Shown here one piece after another: positions 8,542-17,363 of a stretch of DNA of 30,019 nucleotides. The stretch spans positions 167,501-197,519 of the forward strand of contig CAJNDS010000205.1 of assembly GCA_905221605.1 (NCBI GenBank), given 5' to 3'. Numbering within the stretch: position 1 is the stretch's first letter; every line of letters starts with the position of its first letter. Below the pieces are notes generated by a model. That model was not told the DNA's origin, made no database searches, and saw nothing but the letters and a program-made list of their open reading frames with translations. Made by a program: the position numbers and the translations under genes. The stretch comes from Symbiodinium natans (Eukaryota; Sar; Dinophyceae; Suessiales; Symbiodiniaceae).

Positions 8542-9330
8542 GTTTGGATTGTCACATGTCCTTTCAAGTTTTCGGGTCTGCTGCGGGTTCGTGTTTGACC
8601 TTTTTCGATTGCAAAGGTATCTTTTCGGGGGTTTGGTGTATTTACCGTTTTCTGCATGTTACAGCTGTCTCTTGCGTAAAGACAGAAAGTGGTACTATGC
8701 CTTTGGATGCCTCTTGAATGAGCCACCTTGTTGGTGACATGCCTCTCAAAACGGGGAGGGAGGGTTCTCTGTCTAAGAATAGCAGGAGCTGAAGAGGAGC
8801 GTCTTCCGTTGAATTCAGAAAGCGAAAGCTGGTGTCACAGTGAGGGCTTGCTCTGCTCTAAGAACTTCTGAGTGTATTGCGAGTGCCAAAAGCTGTCGTG
8901 CGTCTTGCTAGAGTCATAGAAAAGAGTTGTCTTATCAGTTAGCAAGCATGGCAAGCATAGGAGGAGTTATCGTGCTTCTTCTCTTCCATTAACAGCCAAG
9001 CACGCTCAACATAAGAGCCTCTTGAGGAATGTCGTTACCGGAGCAGTTTAGCTGATGCCTGAGGCCAGGCACAGGGGCCAAGATCTACTGGGAACAGCTA
9101 CCTTCCCAGCAAACGAGCACACTGTGAGCAGATATCTCCCCCTTGCTCGCTCAGATCCTTCTTCGGCCTTCACAGCCCCGAAACTTCGAGAGGTTCCAAC
9201 AAATCCAACGTAGCCAATGTTTTGGAACTCTTGGGGCCAGACGGCCCAACATTGGGACATGGCTTTCAAATCCTCGAGCGGTCCCAATGTCTTGGAGCCG
9301 TGGGACCTCAAAAGTTCAAAGCGCTGAGGA
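8542..9330. other. No firm gene
   Basis: Open frames on both strands overlap without clear preference. The 146-codon minus-strand frame at 9048-9488 is largely antisense to the exon-like piece that ends at 9450. No repeats or RNA genes were noticed. Confidence 0.45.
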
Positions 9331-10427
9331 CTCGGCTTCGAGGCAAGGCCCAGACTTCTACATACTTCTACCCTTTTCGGACTCTTTGACACTTTCCTGC
9401 CTTCTGAAACAAGGCAAGAGGCCCAGCGCCTACGGGCGGATCCAATGCAGGTGGATGTCCCGTGCTCAGGAGTATGCAGGTCTAGCATGAAACTCGGTTG
9501 AAGGTTGCGGCGGCTTTTGTGGCAGGGTTTCGGGATCAGTTATGGGTGGGTTCTATGTTTGGCGGCTGTTGGGTTGAGGGTGTTGTGGCAACTTGCGAGA
9601 CACCCTTCGACTTAAGCAAAAAAGGGCTCAGAAATGGTTGAAGGCATGGGGCTTTGACGAGTGTTCAAGGCTGGGGATTGGGGGGGAATGGGGCGGGGCA
9701 AGATAGGGTGACGTTCGCCTAGGCTATGGCAGCGGCTATGGGCACGCAGGTGGCCCTGAGCGCCCAGCAGCAGCAGCAGGTCCAGCAGCAAGCCTTTGCC
9801 CAAGGCTTCGCGGGCCCACCAGGCAAGACCCGAGAATTGAGGACCCTAACGACACGCGTACCCTAAACGTGAAACCCATTTAGGGCCAGTTGTGGCGGGG
9901 CGTGAGCTTAAACGACAGGAGCGCCACGAACTTGTGCGTGACTTTGGCGGACAAGGGATAGGCCTACGCATAGACCAGGTTTTGGGTCACTTGCATATGT
10001 AAGAGGCCCGTGAGCTTCCTGAAGTCCCAACACCCATGCTGTGCCCGCAGATTCCCACCTGAAGCCTCTGAAGCCTCCCTTCCCCAGGCTTCATGATGGG
10101 CATGCCAGCGCTGCCTCTGCAAGCGGCGGCGCTGGGTCTGCCATGCTTGCCTCCTGCAGCGATGTTTCAGCTTGCGGCGATGTCGCAGCAGGTGCGCAAA
10201 GCTCCGAAAGCCGCCATTGGCGAAACCGTAGTTCCGCGTGATAAAAGGTTGCGCCAGCGCCAGCGCCGCCAGCGCCGCCAGCGCCACCGCCGCCACCGCC
10301 ACCACCGGCGCTGCAAGACGAGGGGAAAGAAACGGAGAGGTGCTCCGGCTTCATGACTATGAACAGGATAAACGGGGACTCTAGCGACTCTAGCTTTGGG
10401 GCTTTGCAGCTTGAGGATGCAAGTTGA
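9331..10427 (+). CDS. 3' end of a multi-exon gene: Gln/Ala/Met/Pro-rich protein
   Basis: Four pieces join in frame. Piece 1 (open from 9331, ends 9450, donor ATGCAG|GTGGAT) ends SETRQEAQRLRADPMQ. Exon 2 (9723-9822) follows CGCCTAG, encodes AMGTQVALSAQQQQQVQQQA, and ends at a GC donor (CCACCAG|GCAAGA). Exon 3 (10088-10191) follows TTCCCCAG; the split Gly codon gives AGPPG-FMMGMPALPLQAAALG. Exon 4 (10248-10427) follows a 56-nt intron, has an Ala-Pro/poly-Pro run, then GFMTMNRINGDSSDSSFGAL and a TGA at 10425. Introns are 272, 265 and 56 nt. The same codon phase works at all three junctions, which is the main support. Gln/Met/Pro-rich tails are common in RNA-binding proteins, but no domain is visible, so function is unassigned. 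The 5' exons are not located. Confidence 0.5.
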
Positions 10428-11117
10428 AAAGAAGTCCCGCACCTCAGGATACTTTGAGTGAATCCAAAGACTCCCAAGCGCCTTTGCCAGGGAACCGCCG
10501 CCTGCTGACCGCAGCCAGGTCGTGCGGCTCCCCAGTCGGCGGTGCAGAAGCTCGTTTTCACGTTTCTCGCGGCACTGGCATGAGATCCTGATTCCTGAGA
10601 TGGCCTCAAAACCCGATTCTCGAGAGCCCGAGCCCCCTCTTTGCGATCATGGGGCCCTGGAGGTTCGGGAATGAGGCCGAGCAAAGGCGCAGTTCACCCA
10701 AACCCAGGAGCCTAGAAGTTGGACTCTCCTAGGGCGACATGACAAATTGAATGTTACAAATGCTCATGGCCCTTGGCCGGCGCCAGAGTGTTGTGCCCCC
10801 TCTGCGCTTGGCACACAACTGCTTTGTTTGTTATTGTTTATCTCGTTTTGTTTTTTGCTTCCTTTTTGTTTGGAAGGGTGGAAGGTGGCATGTGATGTAC
10901 AGATGAGTGCAGACGCGTTCCTCTTGCAAGCCTTCGCGCCAGCACGAGTTGCTTTTCAAATGTTAAGTGGACCCAGGGCATGGTAGGTTGGACCGCCCGG
11001 AACACCAAAGCCAACCTGGCTCCTCATGATGCTAAATGGCCACGATGCGAAAGCCAATCTTGCTCCTCATTATTACTGCTCTTTCGGCTCTCATTTTGCG
11101 ATCGCCCTCGCTCCGTC
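10428..11117. other. No gene recognised
   Basis: Likely 3'-flanking sequence of the gene ending at 10427. The long minus-strand frame (10091-10684) is an antisense shadow of the Ala/Pro-repeat exon. No polyadenylation signal can be assigned; dinoflagellates lack a strict AATAAA. Confidence 0.5.
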
Positions 11118-11275
11118 AGAGAGACAGAGAGAAAGATAGAAAGAAAGAACGAAAGAAAGAGAGAGAGAGAGAGTGGAGAGAGAGAGAGAGAAAGAAAGAA
11201 GGAAAGAAAGAAAGAAAGCAAGGAAGCAAGGAAGCAAAGCAAAGAAGCAAGGAAGGAAGGAGGAAGGAAGAAAGG
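11118..11275 (+). repeat. GA/GAAA/GGAA microsatellite
   Basis: A purine tract of GAAA, GA and GCAAGGAA units about 158 bp long. All frames across it are open or nearly so, which produces long spurious frames on both strands (Arg/Lys/Glu on +, Ser/Leu/Phe on -). Confidence 0.92.
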
Positions 11276-11314
11276 CAAGCTGAGCTATTTCCCCTTGCCG
11301 TTGCCGCGGCATAG

Positions 11315-11428
11315 CAACCCACCTGCTATGGCCGCATCGTCGATGGCAACATCGAGCTTTCCACTGTCCTGTGGGATACGACCTTGGAAATACCTCCTCA
11401 CCAGCATGCTGCGGACTTCGCGGCCTAG
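11315..11428 (+). CDS. Candidate exon or pseudo-exon
   Basis: After CGGCATAG an open frame of 37 codons reads QPTCYGRIVDGNIELSTVLW then DTTLEIPPHQHAADFAA and a TAG. It looks more protein-like than the overlapping low-complexity frames. A +1 frame continues with different sequence, which could reflect a splice or a frameshift. No family is recognised. Confidence 0.25.
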   Translation, partial: QPTCYGRIVDGNIELSTVLWDTTLEIPPHQHAADFAA

Positions 11429-11532
11429 CATCGGAGCCGCCCATGAACCTGACCATCCGTCGTCGCCGCCCGTCCACGCAATCCTCCTGCCCTTCCACGT
11501 TGCCCTTCCGCCCGTCGAAGGAATCACCTAAG

Positions 11533-11626
11533 CCCGGGCCTCCAAACCCTCCATCCTGGACCTATGCATCCTTTGCATCGAGGTCGGTCCCGCGAAGGAT
11601 TCGGCGGTGCCGGAGGATGTGGTGAG
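11533..11626 (+). CDS. Candidate exon
   Basis: Bounded by CACCTAAG and GGTGAG|GTGACC. The frame reads RASKPSILDLCILCIEVGPA then KDSAVPEDVVR. Good composition and clear donor, but no homology is recognised. It lies between the piece at 11315 and the ATG at 11790, so all may belong to one gene or to neighbours. Confidence 0.3.
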
Positions 11627-11789
11627 GTGACCGGGGGTAGGGTTTGGGGTTCATGCTTAAAGCGCGGACTTGAGCGGAAGTTGATGGGTCTTTGCGAGGT
11701 TCTGAAAGCCCCAGACATCCCAGGGTGCTGAGAACACCCCGCGGGGCTCCCGAAATGCCTCAAGAGACCCCAAGCGCGCAAAATCCGCT

Positions 11790-12206
11790 ATGGCTGAAGA
11801 AGCTTCATCTAGGTCCTGGGGACCTACAGCTCCAATCCCTTTCAGGTACTATGTAGAGGGCTTCCACACTCCTCGGCTCAATGGCATCTATGAGGTCAAA
11901 CCTGCCACTCGCTTGCAGGAGTTGTGAGGGAAGGAATTAGATGCAGATGTGGTTGCAGAAGCCCGTGGGGCGATGTTGCCTTCAAGCATGACTGGGCCGA
12001 GGGAGCAGGCAAGTTTCAGGGACGGAAAGATCAAGAGAAGCCCAGCCCCGAAATGGACCCGAACTAGCCTCAAGCCCCTCAGCTCCGACACCAAGGGCCA
12101 CACCGTGGGTGGCATGCAAACGTATTGGAAGATGAGTCAGGCCTGTGATCGCCAAGCCAGGAAGGTTGTAGTCGTGAGCATTGATGTGTTTTCGGTTTCG
12201 GGCTGA
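11790..12206 (+). CDS. Two-exon gene start with 'G..xPRLNGIY...GG.xTYW' pattern
   Basis: An ATG at 11790 opens a 45-codon frame (MAEEASSRSWGPTAPIPFRY then YVEGFHTPRLNGIYEV) to a TGA at 11925. The pattern Y(F/V)V.GF..PRLNG.Y is, to my recollection, a recurrent motif in dinoflagellate proteins, followed in them by a (V/L)GG..TYW segment. That segment exists 160 bp downstream in frame 0 as HTVGGMQTYWKMS. Joining needs an intron; a non-canonical GA donor (TTGCAG|GAGTTG) to the acceptor CCTCAAG before PLSSDTKGHTVGG keeps phase. GA donors are reported in dinoflagellates, but this pair is my inference. The segment runs on to a stop at 12204-12206 unless spliced. Function is unknown. Confidence 0.4.
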
Positions 12207-12216
12207 AGGTTTGGCC

Positions 12217-12246
12217 TTGAACCCTGAACCCGAAACCCTAAACCCT
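12217..12246 (-). repeat. Interstitial telomere-like array, degenerate
   Basis: About four CCCTAAA-related units (CCCTGAA, CCCGAAA, CCCTAAA). It faces 12341-12364 across 94 bp. Confidence 0.88.
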
Positions 12247-12259
12247 TGGAGTTTCTCAG

Positions 12260-12330
12260 GGCTTCAAGTCTGCTCGTTGATGCTGTGAGAGTCATGCTGC
12301 GGGCTGGGATTGGTGGTTTGGCTGCGGCTA
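12260..12330 (+). CDS. Candidate exon between opposed arrays
   Basis: After GTTTCTCAG the frame reads ASSLLVDAVRVMLRAGIGGL then AAATSN and stays open to the opposed array. Hydrophobic helix-like composition. It is one of four such pieces lying in the ~100-bp gaps between convergent telomere-like arrays. No homology. Confidence 0.22.
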
Positions 12331-12340
12331 CATCAAACAG

Positions 12341-12364
12341 TTAGGGTTTAGGGTTTAGGGTTTA
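12341..12364 (+). repeat. Interstitial telomere-like array, TTTAGGG on +
   Basis: Three units. Convergent partner of 12217-12246. Confidence 0.93.
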
Positions 12365-12959
12365 AAAGTACAAAATTGGAAGTCTACTTTGCACGGCATT
12401 GTGCTTTCTGTTTCCCAGTTATCTGACGCGGAAGTCGGATGGTTGAGGCGTTTTGCCGTTTTCCAGTGTGCCCCTGCTCCCAACTGAGGACATGAGTCCC
12501 GGTTCAAAAAGGTGCAAGCAGATTTGGAGTGTTGGGTGGGTGCGGAGGTGAGTGAAGAGTGCACATAAAGGCTGCCGTGTGGCCCTAAACCTTGACCCCG
12601 GTCTCGGAAGTCGGGCGACGGCATACCAGCACGCAAGGGGCTTAGGTTTTGGAGTGCCGCCCCCAGCAGTCAGGAACAAGCTTCGGGTTCAAAAAGGGCT
12701 GATGATGGGTTTTTTCTGCGCACGGGCTCTTAGTCTTTTTGTTTTGCACATACGTGTGTGCTCAGGAATGTGGGTTTGGACTAATGATGGTGAAGGAACC
12801 CTCAACGCAGAGTTCACAGCTCTCATGGCAGAAGCCGGCCATCTTCTCTTGAAGCATCCAGGAACAGAGGTGTTTTCTAGCAAATCATGGCCCGAAAGCA
12901 GGTTCTTTGTGCTAAATCAACAAATTTCCTGTTGCTTTATTTTGCATTCACCTTCTGGT

Positions 12960-13737
12960 GTGGGAAACAACTCGTGGTGCGAGGCGTCCTCATAGGCGAT
13001 AGCACGTTCAGGGAAGGAAAATTAGGCTCAACATTTCGGACCCTTCATGAGCTCATGACTCATGTAGAAACGTTTTCAGAGCACTACGGCCTACGTCTAA
13101 CAGGGCTTCAAGTGCCACGTCCTGCATATGAACAAGGACGCAAGAGTTCCCTTTTTCGGATCACTTTTGTATTGCTGATGTAAAGCGCACTTGGTTGAAG
13201 CTACATGTCTATTGTAGAGACCGCGCCGCCAACAGTAAATGGCAGCTGTTGGTCTATGACACTGTTATAGGAAGTATGCTCCTTTTCTGGTCTCGAAGCA
13301 ATGCATTTAACAAAGTCCGAGGCCTTCGCGAAGGGTTGCTTCCACGGATGATCGTAGGAATACCGAGGCGAAATTATTCGGGAAGGCATCTGAAATCGCA
13401 GGTCGTCAAATCGTTCCGTTTAGCAAAATGCTAGAACAAACGCGAATAAAAACTTGTTGGACACATCTTACGTTCTCCTTTAACAGACCCAATGCGTCGG
13501 ATTAGTTACAAACCTGACAGCGCCAGCCAGCAATGCTTTAAACATTGGGTCATTCAAGATAACGTCTCTCCTGCTCCCTTTAGCGCCGAAAGGTTCACCG
13601 ATGATGCAGAGATGTGCATTCAACGCATGGTATGGGACAAACTCAATTCGAACAGAGATTTAGGAAGCAGAGCCGACATAGGTTTTCCTATGAAACTATT
13701 TTCCTGTGAAAACGAGACACAGAGGTTGTTCTATTGA
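12960..13737 (+). pseudogene. Decayed LINE reverse-transcriptase fragment
   Basis: Three open blocks in different frames line up with the second half of a non-LTR retrotransposon RT. Block 1 (12980-13120) reads LIGDSTFREGKLGSTFRTLH then ELMTHVETFSEHYGLRL, matching the region after the catalytic YADD where LINEs have an amphipathic helix and '.YGL.LN'; the double Asp is lost. Block 2 (13195-13434) has KWQLLVYDTVIGSMLLFW, matching 'KL.VYDA.I.S.LLYG'. Block 3 (13435-13737) has KLVGHILRSPLTDPMRRISY, matching the common 'KLLGHILR...DPMR' motif. Frameshifts and an in-frame TAG at 13431-13433 show it is dead. It is less GC-rich than the 19-28 kb element and is a different LINE family. The family assignment is from memory of motifs, not a search. 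Confidence 0.6.
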
Positions 13738-14151
13738 CATGCTTAAGAAACAGGCACATACGGAAGAAATTGTTTCGTAGGCAAAAAAACAGCAAAACCT
13801 GGAGGAAATACACAATGTTCCATTTAGTTTGTTGTTTGTAGTGACGGTGCTATTTTTCCCTTACATCGCCCCGCCACTTTGCATAGCCGCTGCAGGATCC
13901 CTCCGAGATCGTCTTCATGTTTTGCTACTTGCAAGCACAGAGGCCGCCGGCAGCATGTGGCATATGCTTGGGGAAAAAAAAAGGGAAGCTGGATGAGTTT
14001 GACAGATGCACGGTTTTGTGTGTTCAGTGGCTGCCTTTTTGTGGGCCTAAGCTTTCCGTGGTGTTCATCTCAATCCCTGAGAGCGATGTTTGCGGAGGTG
14101 GCAGCTTTGTCCTCTTTATGACGTCCTGGCCTTACTGCTGCCATTCTCCAC
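13738..14151. other. No firm gene
   Basis: Overlapping frames without recognisable motifs. An A run (GGGGAAAAAAAAAGGG) is near 13971-13985. The left part may be the 3' flank of the decayed LINE; no poly-A tail or target duplication could be identified by eye. Confidence 0.45.
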
Positions 14152-14394
14152 TTGGGCCCAGCCGCCGCTACCCTGGGTTTTTGCCTCCGGAAACCTTATT
14201 CCCAAGAATCCTGCAGATCTGCGTGCACATCGTGCGCCCAGGTCGGGGACAATGGCCAGCTCGGCACCGACTTGTTCCAGCAAGCGCTCGCAGCGCGGCT
14301 GCCGTTCGTTTGTTCGCGTGGAAGTTCTCATGAAGGTCTCGATCTTGTGGTATTGGGAGGGGAACGCGCGAAAACACGGCGTTCAGGAATTTAG
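14152..14394 (+). CDS. Unrecognised ORF, possible exon
   Basis: The part from about 14210 reads SACTSCAQVGDNGQLGTDLF then QQALAARLPFVCSRGSSHEG and looks like folded protein. It stays open to a stop at 14392. Two longer + frames and one - frame overlap it, so frame choice rests on composition. No homology is recognised. Confidence 0.22.
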   Translation: MGPAAATLGFCLRKPYSQESCRSACTSCAQVGDNGQLGTDLFQQALAARLPFVCSRGSSHEGLDLVVLGGERAKTRRSGI

Positions 14395-14548
14395 AGCGGA
14401 GTCAAGGACCTCAGAGATTCTTCAGCACCGTGAGTCTACGCATAGCCGGCACCTGGCTGCCCTGACGGCCCTAAGCCCTCCAACACAAATCCTTGAGCAT
14501 GTGCTCCTCGCCTGCGAGTATGGCAAAAGCTGCGGCCAGTAAGGTCTT

Positions 14549-14583
14549 ACCCTAAGCCCTAAACCCTAAACCCTAAACCTTAA
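14549..14583 (-). repeat. Interstitial telomere-like array, C strand on +
   Basis: Five units, the first CCCTAAG and the last CCTTAAA. Confidence 0.93.
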
Positions 14584-14607
14584 AACCACCATAAAGCGCC
14601 GAGGCAG

Positions 14608-14658
14608 GTTCAGGTCGAGGTGCACCAGAGCTGCCTGTGTTTCAAGTTGCGGTTCGGG
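14608..14658 (+). CDS. Candidate exon downstream of array
   Basis: Bounded by CGAGGCAG and TTCGGG|GTGGGG, exactly 17 codons in phase 0: VQVEVHQSCLCFKLRFG. The frame remains open to a TAG about 75 bp further. It starts 24 bp after the C-strand array. Short; no family call. Confidence 0.25.
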
Positions 14659-15113
14659 GTGGGGCTTAGGCTTGTGTTACAGATTCTGCACAGGTTAGTG
14701 GACTGTTTAGGGTGTAGGCGGCTGAGGGTCTAGGGCATTGTGGCGGGTTACAGGATAAAAGGGAGCCTAGGTAGTTCGGAGTATGTTCTTGTATGACTTG
14801 CCCTGATAGTCAGCAGCTGCAGCTATCCAGACTCTGGAAAACAATACTTCGGGGGAGTTGTCTTGTTCTTGATGAATTGCCCAGAAGCCAGTGGGTTGTG
14901 CACGGATCGTGATGTGGTTTTTGATGTCTGGACTCTATTGGGGCTCGGGCTCGGGAAGTTTCTGCCAGGGATATGTGGAAGATGTGGCGACTAGCTACGT
15001 ACCCCATACTCCCGCCTTAAGCTGTATTGTCATGCTGTCTCCAAAGTTCTCAACCTTGCAAAATGAGATTGCCCAGGCCCCAGGCTAAGGGGTAGTTATA
15101 TGCTCTAAACCAC
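14659..15113. other. No gene recognised
   Basis: No coherent frame. A few TTTAGGG-like words (near 14705) are scattered but do not form an array. Confidence 0.5.
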
Positions 15114-15248
15114 ATGCGAGCTTGCGCAGGCCTGGCCTACTCGACAGGCGATGTCACTATCTGGAAGGAGTACCTGAACGACGACTGGTGCCTAGCGGAA
15201 CTCCACATTAGCCAGGGGGCCAAGAGGGACCACTTGAAGGTTCTGTAG
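15114..15248 (+). CDS. Short ORF/exon, possible WD40-blade-like segment
   Basis: An ATG at 15114 opens 44 codons ending TAG at 15246. The core reads GLAYSTGDVTIWKEYLNDDW then CLAELHISQGAKRDHLK. 'S.GDVTIWK' resembles the end of a WD40 blade (GxDxxIxxW/D). An acceptor (TTGCGCAG, ending 15129) and a donor (TTGAAG|GTTCTG, at 15240) flank it, so it may be a 110-nt internal exon rather than a small gene. Composition is convincingly protein-like. WD40 is a weak call because only one partial blade is visible; an unrelated enzyme fragment is equally possible. Confidence 0.38.
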   Translation: MRACAGLAYSTGDVTIWKEYLNDDWCLAELHISQGAKRDHLKVL

Positions 15249-15546
15249 TAGTTGTGGGCAAAGTACATTGGTTGGATAAAATCTTGCGTGACCCCCTCTG
15301 GCAAGTATGGTATCGTGCCCCTCTATTTTCAATCTTGCAGGCGAGTGTGGGTGACGCAGAATTTGGGTCACTCGCACACCCCTGCCAAGCGTGGTCAATA
15401 GTAACATTCAGGGTTTGGAAGTACAAGAGAAGTGATGCTGGATGTCGTCCGCCAACGGTATAGGAGTGATAGCTCGCTAGAGAGCTAACAACGTATATAA
15501 GCCAGCAGCCCCACTTCCCTCAACCCCCTAAACTGCGTTTGAGATA

Positions 15547-15567
15547 AGCCCTAAACCCTAAACCCTC
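15547..15567 (-). repeat. Interstitial telomere-like array, C strand on +
   Basis: Three units. An AG (CCTCCTCAG, ending 15605) follows. Two competing short frames beyond it read GRGLGSCQTLGTRRVTRARK or PRFRQLSDFGNSSRHSSPET, so an exon is possible but the frame is unresolved. Confidence 0.92.
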
Positions 15568-15699
15568 ACACTTAGCACTTAGTATGGGTTTGCGAGCCTC
15601 CTCAGGGCCGAGGTTTAGGCAGTTGTCAGACTTTGGGAACTCGTCGCGTCACTCGAGCCCGGAAACCATGCCCTGACATACGGGAGTTTCCGAAACTAG

Positions 15700-16788
15700 G
15701 GGGTACTTTTTTTGGGGTCCTTCTAAGAGGCGGGACTCAAGGGCTGCAGCGCCTAAAAGCCTTCCACGCGCAGGAGTCTTGGACCCTAAGCTGGGTCATT
15801 GTTGACAGTCATCTTACATGTTTATGGATACTTAAACCCAATAAAGAGCAACAAGGATAATTTTTAAATAGTACAATCAGAAAGCAGGCGTATATGCGTA
15901 ATAAGCACAACAACAATAAGAATGACGCGAAAAAATTGAATATTTTTTACTAGCAACACTGCCACTCTTGATAATATTGGGACTATTGATAGTGTTGACA
16001 AGACTCCGTTTTAAAGTCGAAACCGGGTTCAGTTCTACAGTACTTCTAAGACAAAGGCCTACTGCAAGCGATGGTTGTTTAGGGCTTCTAGGAAATCGTT
16101 AGTTCTGAGCTTTCTTTTCGGATTCGTTTTGTAAAAAAAGCTTGGCATTATGCACGCCATAGGTCTGTAGGAATTAGGAAATGCCGACTTCAATGGATGT
16201 GCGGCGGGGATTCTTGACGTATGTTGTGTTTACCCTAGGCGCCTGATGAAATCGATGCAGTTCACAGGTTTCCCGACAATCTGGCAAACCCAGAATCCAA
16301 GAGAGTTCGTCTGGGATTTTTTGTGCATGCGCTCCAATTCAGAAGCATCCCAGTGGGTTTTTAGGGAAAATGGGAAATCCCCAATCTCACAAACGTGTTT
16401 CGAAGTCCTTGCTTTATGCGTTCTAATCACGAAACCTAATGGAATGAAAATCAGCTTCCGCCGGCGAAGTTCATAGAATCCGAGGAAATTTTGAAAGCCC
16501 TCAATTCCTTTTGACCAATTTAACAATACCTTTGTCTTTCTTCGTCCGAACTTCTAGCAAATTTAGAATCCTACGCTTATGGCTCAGCTTGTCTGGGTGC
16601 GATGGTACACCCACATGCCTCTTATGGCACCCTGCCCTCAACCATCTTCACACTCTTGGACTTGTGACGCGGCAACGAGGCTGCGACAAAGGAAGTGGCA
16701 AATGGGAGGCGCGGCCAGAAACAGCATGCAAGACACTCCCGAACATCGCAGCACCGAAAGTCCGAAGTCAGAGCTTCGGACTGTAGGA
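15700..16788. other. AT-richer stretch, no firm gene
   Basis: From about 15840 to 16520 the sequence is distinctly more AT-rich than its surroundings. Two mutually antisense frames at 16230-16526 (98 codons on -, 76 on +) have plausible composition, but neither shows a motif. This could be another old transposon, by similarity in base composition to the decayed LINE at 13 kb. That is inference only. Confidence 0.4.
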
Positions 16789-16838
16789 ACCTAAACCCTA
16801 AACCCTAAACCCTAAACCCTAACCCTAAACCCTAAACC
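16789..16838 (-). repeat. Interstitial telomere-like array, C strand on +
   Basis: Seven units, one shortened to CCCTAA. An ATG-initiated exon begins at the very next base. Confidence 0.95.
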
Positions 16839-16933
16839 ATGGAGGGCCTCAAGGATGATTTCGGCAGAGGGTTTAGAGTGTCATCTCAAGTTCAGACTGC
16901 GGCATGGGCGACTGGTTATGACAAGATAGTGCG
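16839..16933 (+). CDS. Candidate first exon directly after array
   Basis: An ATG at 16839 touches the repeat. The frame reads MEGLKDDFGRGFRVSSQVQT then AAWATGYDKIV and ends at a strong donor, GTGCG|GTAAGC, in phase 2. No stop interrupts it. The donor is also the left end of the inverted repeat 16934-17047. Joining to the AG at 17047 gives only LPSSSL and a stop, so the product might be a tiny protein, or another acceptor is used. No family is recognised. Confidence 0.38.
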
Positions 16934-17047
16934 GTAAGCTCCAGAAAGTTGGAACATGGGTTTAGTTCAGTAGTGCTGGGTTTCCCTATCCTTTACCTTA
17001 AGGGAAATACGATAATGATGTTTCCAACTTTCTGGAGTTTACTACAG
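16934..17047 (+). mobile_element. Inverted-repeat intron-like element (introner candidate)
   Basis: The 114-bp segment begins GTAAGCTCCAGAAAGTTGGA and ends with its near-perfect inverse (TCCAACTTTCTGGAGTTTAC) followed by TACAG. Arms are 16934-16957 and 17018-17042, about 24 nt. An inner stem TTTCCCT (16981-16987) / AGGGAAA (17001-17007) closes a 13-nt loop. The arms coincide with a canonical GT donor and AG acceptor, as expected for MITE-derived introns ('introners') reported in dinoflagellates and other algae. The reading frame across the junction is not clearly conserved, so intron function is unproven; a plain foldback element is the alternative. Confidence 0.5.
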
Positions 17048-17073
17048 GCTGCCTAGCAGTAGTCTCTGAGCAG

Positions 17074-17168
17074 GCTCTTAACGTTCCTGGCATGCCGGCG
17101 ATGGGACAGCAAAAGAAGCAGGCAGGCACGTTGCACCTGCACGTCAAAGAGTGGAACAACTGCGGGGA
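17074..17168 (+). CDS. Candidate exon
   Basis: After TCTGAGCAG the frame reads ALNVPGMPAMGQQKKQAGTL then HLHVKEWNNCGE and meets a donor GGGGAG|GTGCGG. The frame is open from 17006 to 17376. Composition is good in this part and poor after it. It could follow the exon at 16839, but the codon phases do not match (phase 2 against phase 0), so the two are not joined here. Confidence 0.28.
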
Positions 17169-17363
17169 GGTGCGGAGAGGTGGGTCCTTACTGCTGGTCA
17201 GGGTTGAAGCTATGAAGTGTGCACAGTTGTGGGGCCTGGCATTTCAAAGCTCTCTTGGAGTTTGCGTGGTTTTCGTGCGAAGCGTCCGGACTGCGCTTGC
17301 TTCGCAACTTCTCGAAGGAGGAGATCTGTTGGCTCGAGTGTGGAGCAAGCGTTTCACTCCCAG

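Noticed and set aside
9048-9488. 146-codon minus-strand frame
   Set aside because: Overlaps the + strand exon-like piece ending at 9450; no motif and poorer composition.
10091-10684. 197-codon minus-strand frame with poly-Gly/Ala
   Set aside because: Antisense of the Ala-Pro repeat exon; long only because the repeat lacks stops.
10980-11531. 183-codon + frame through the GA microsatellite
   Set aside because: Half of it is Arg/Lys/Glu from the repeat; a shorter frame at 11315 looks better.
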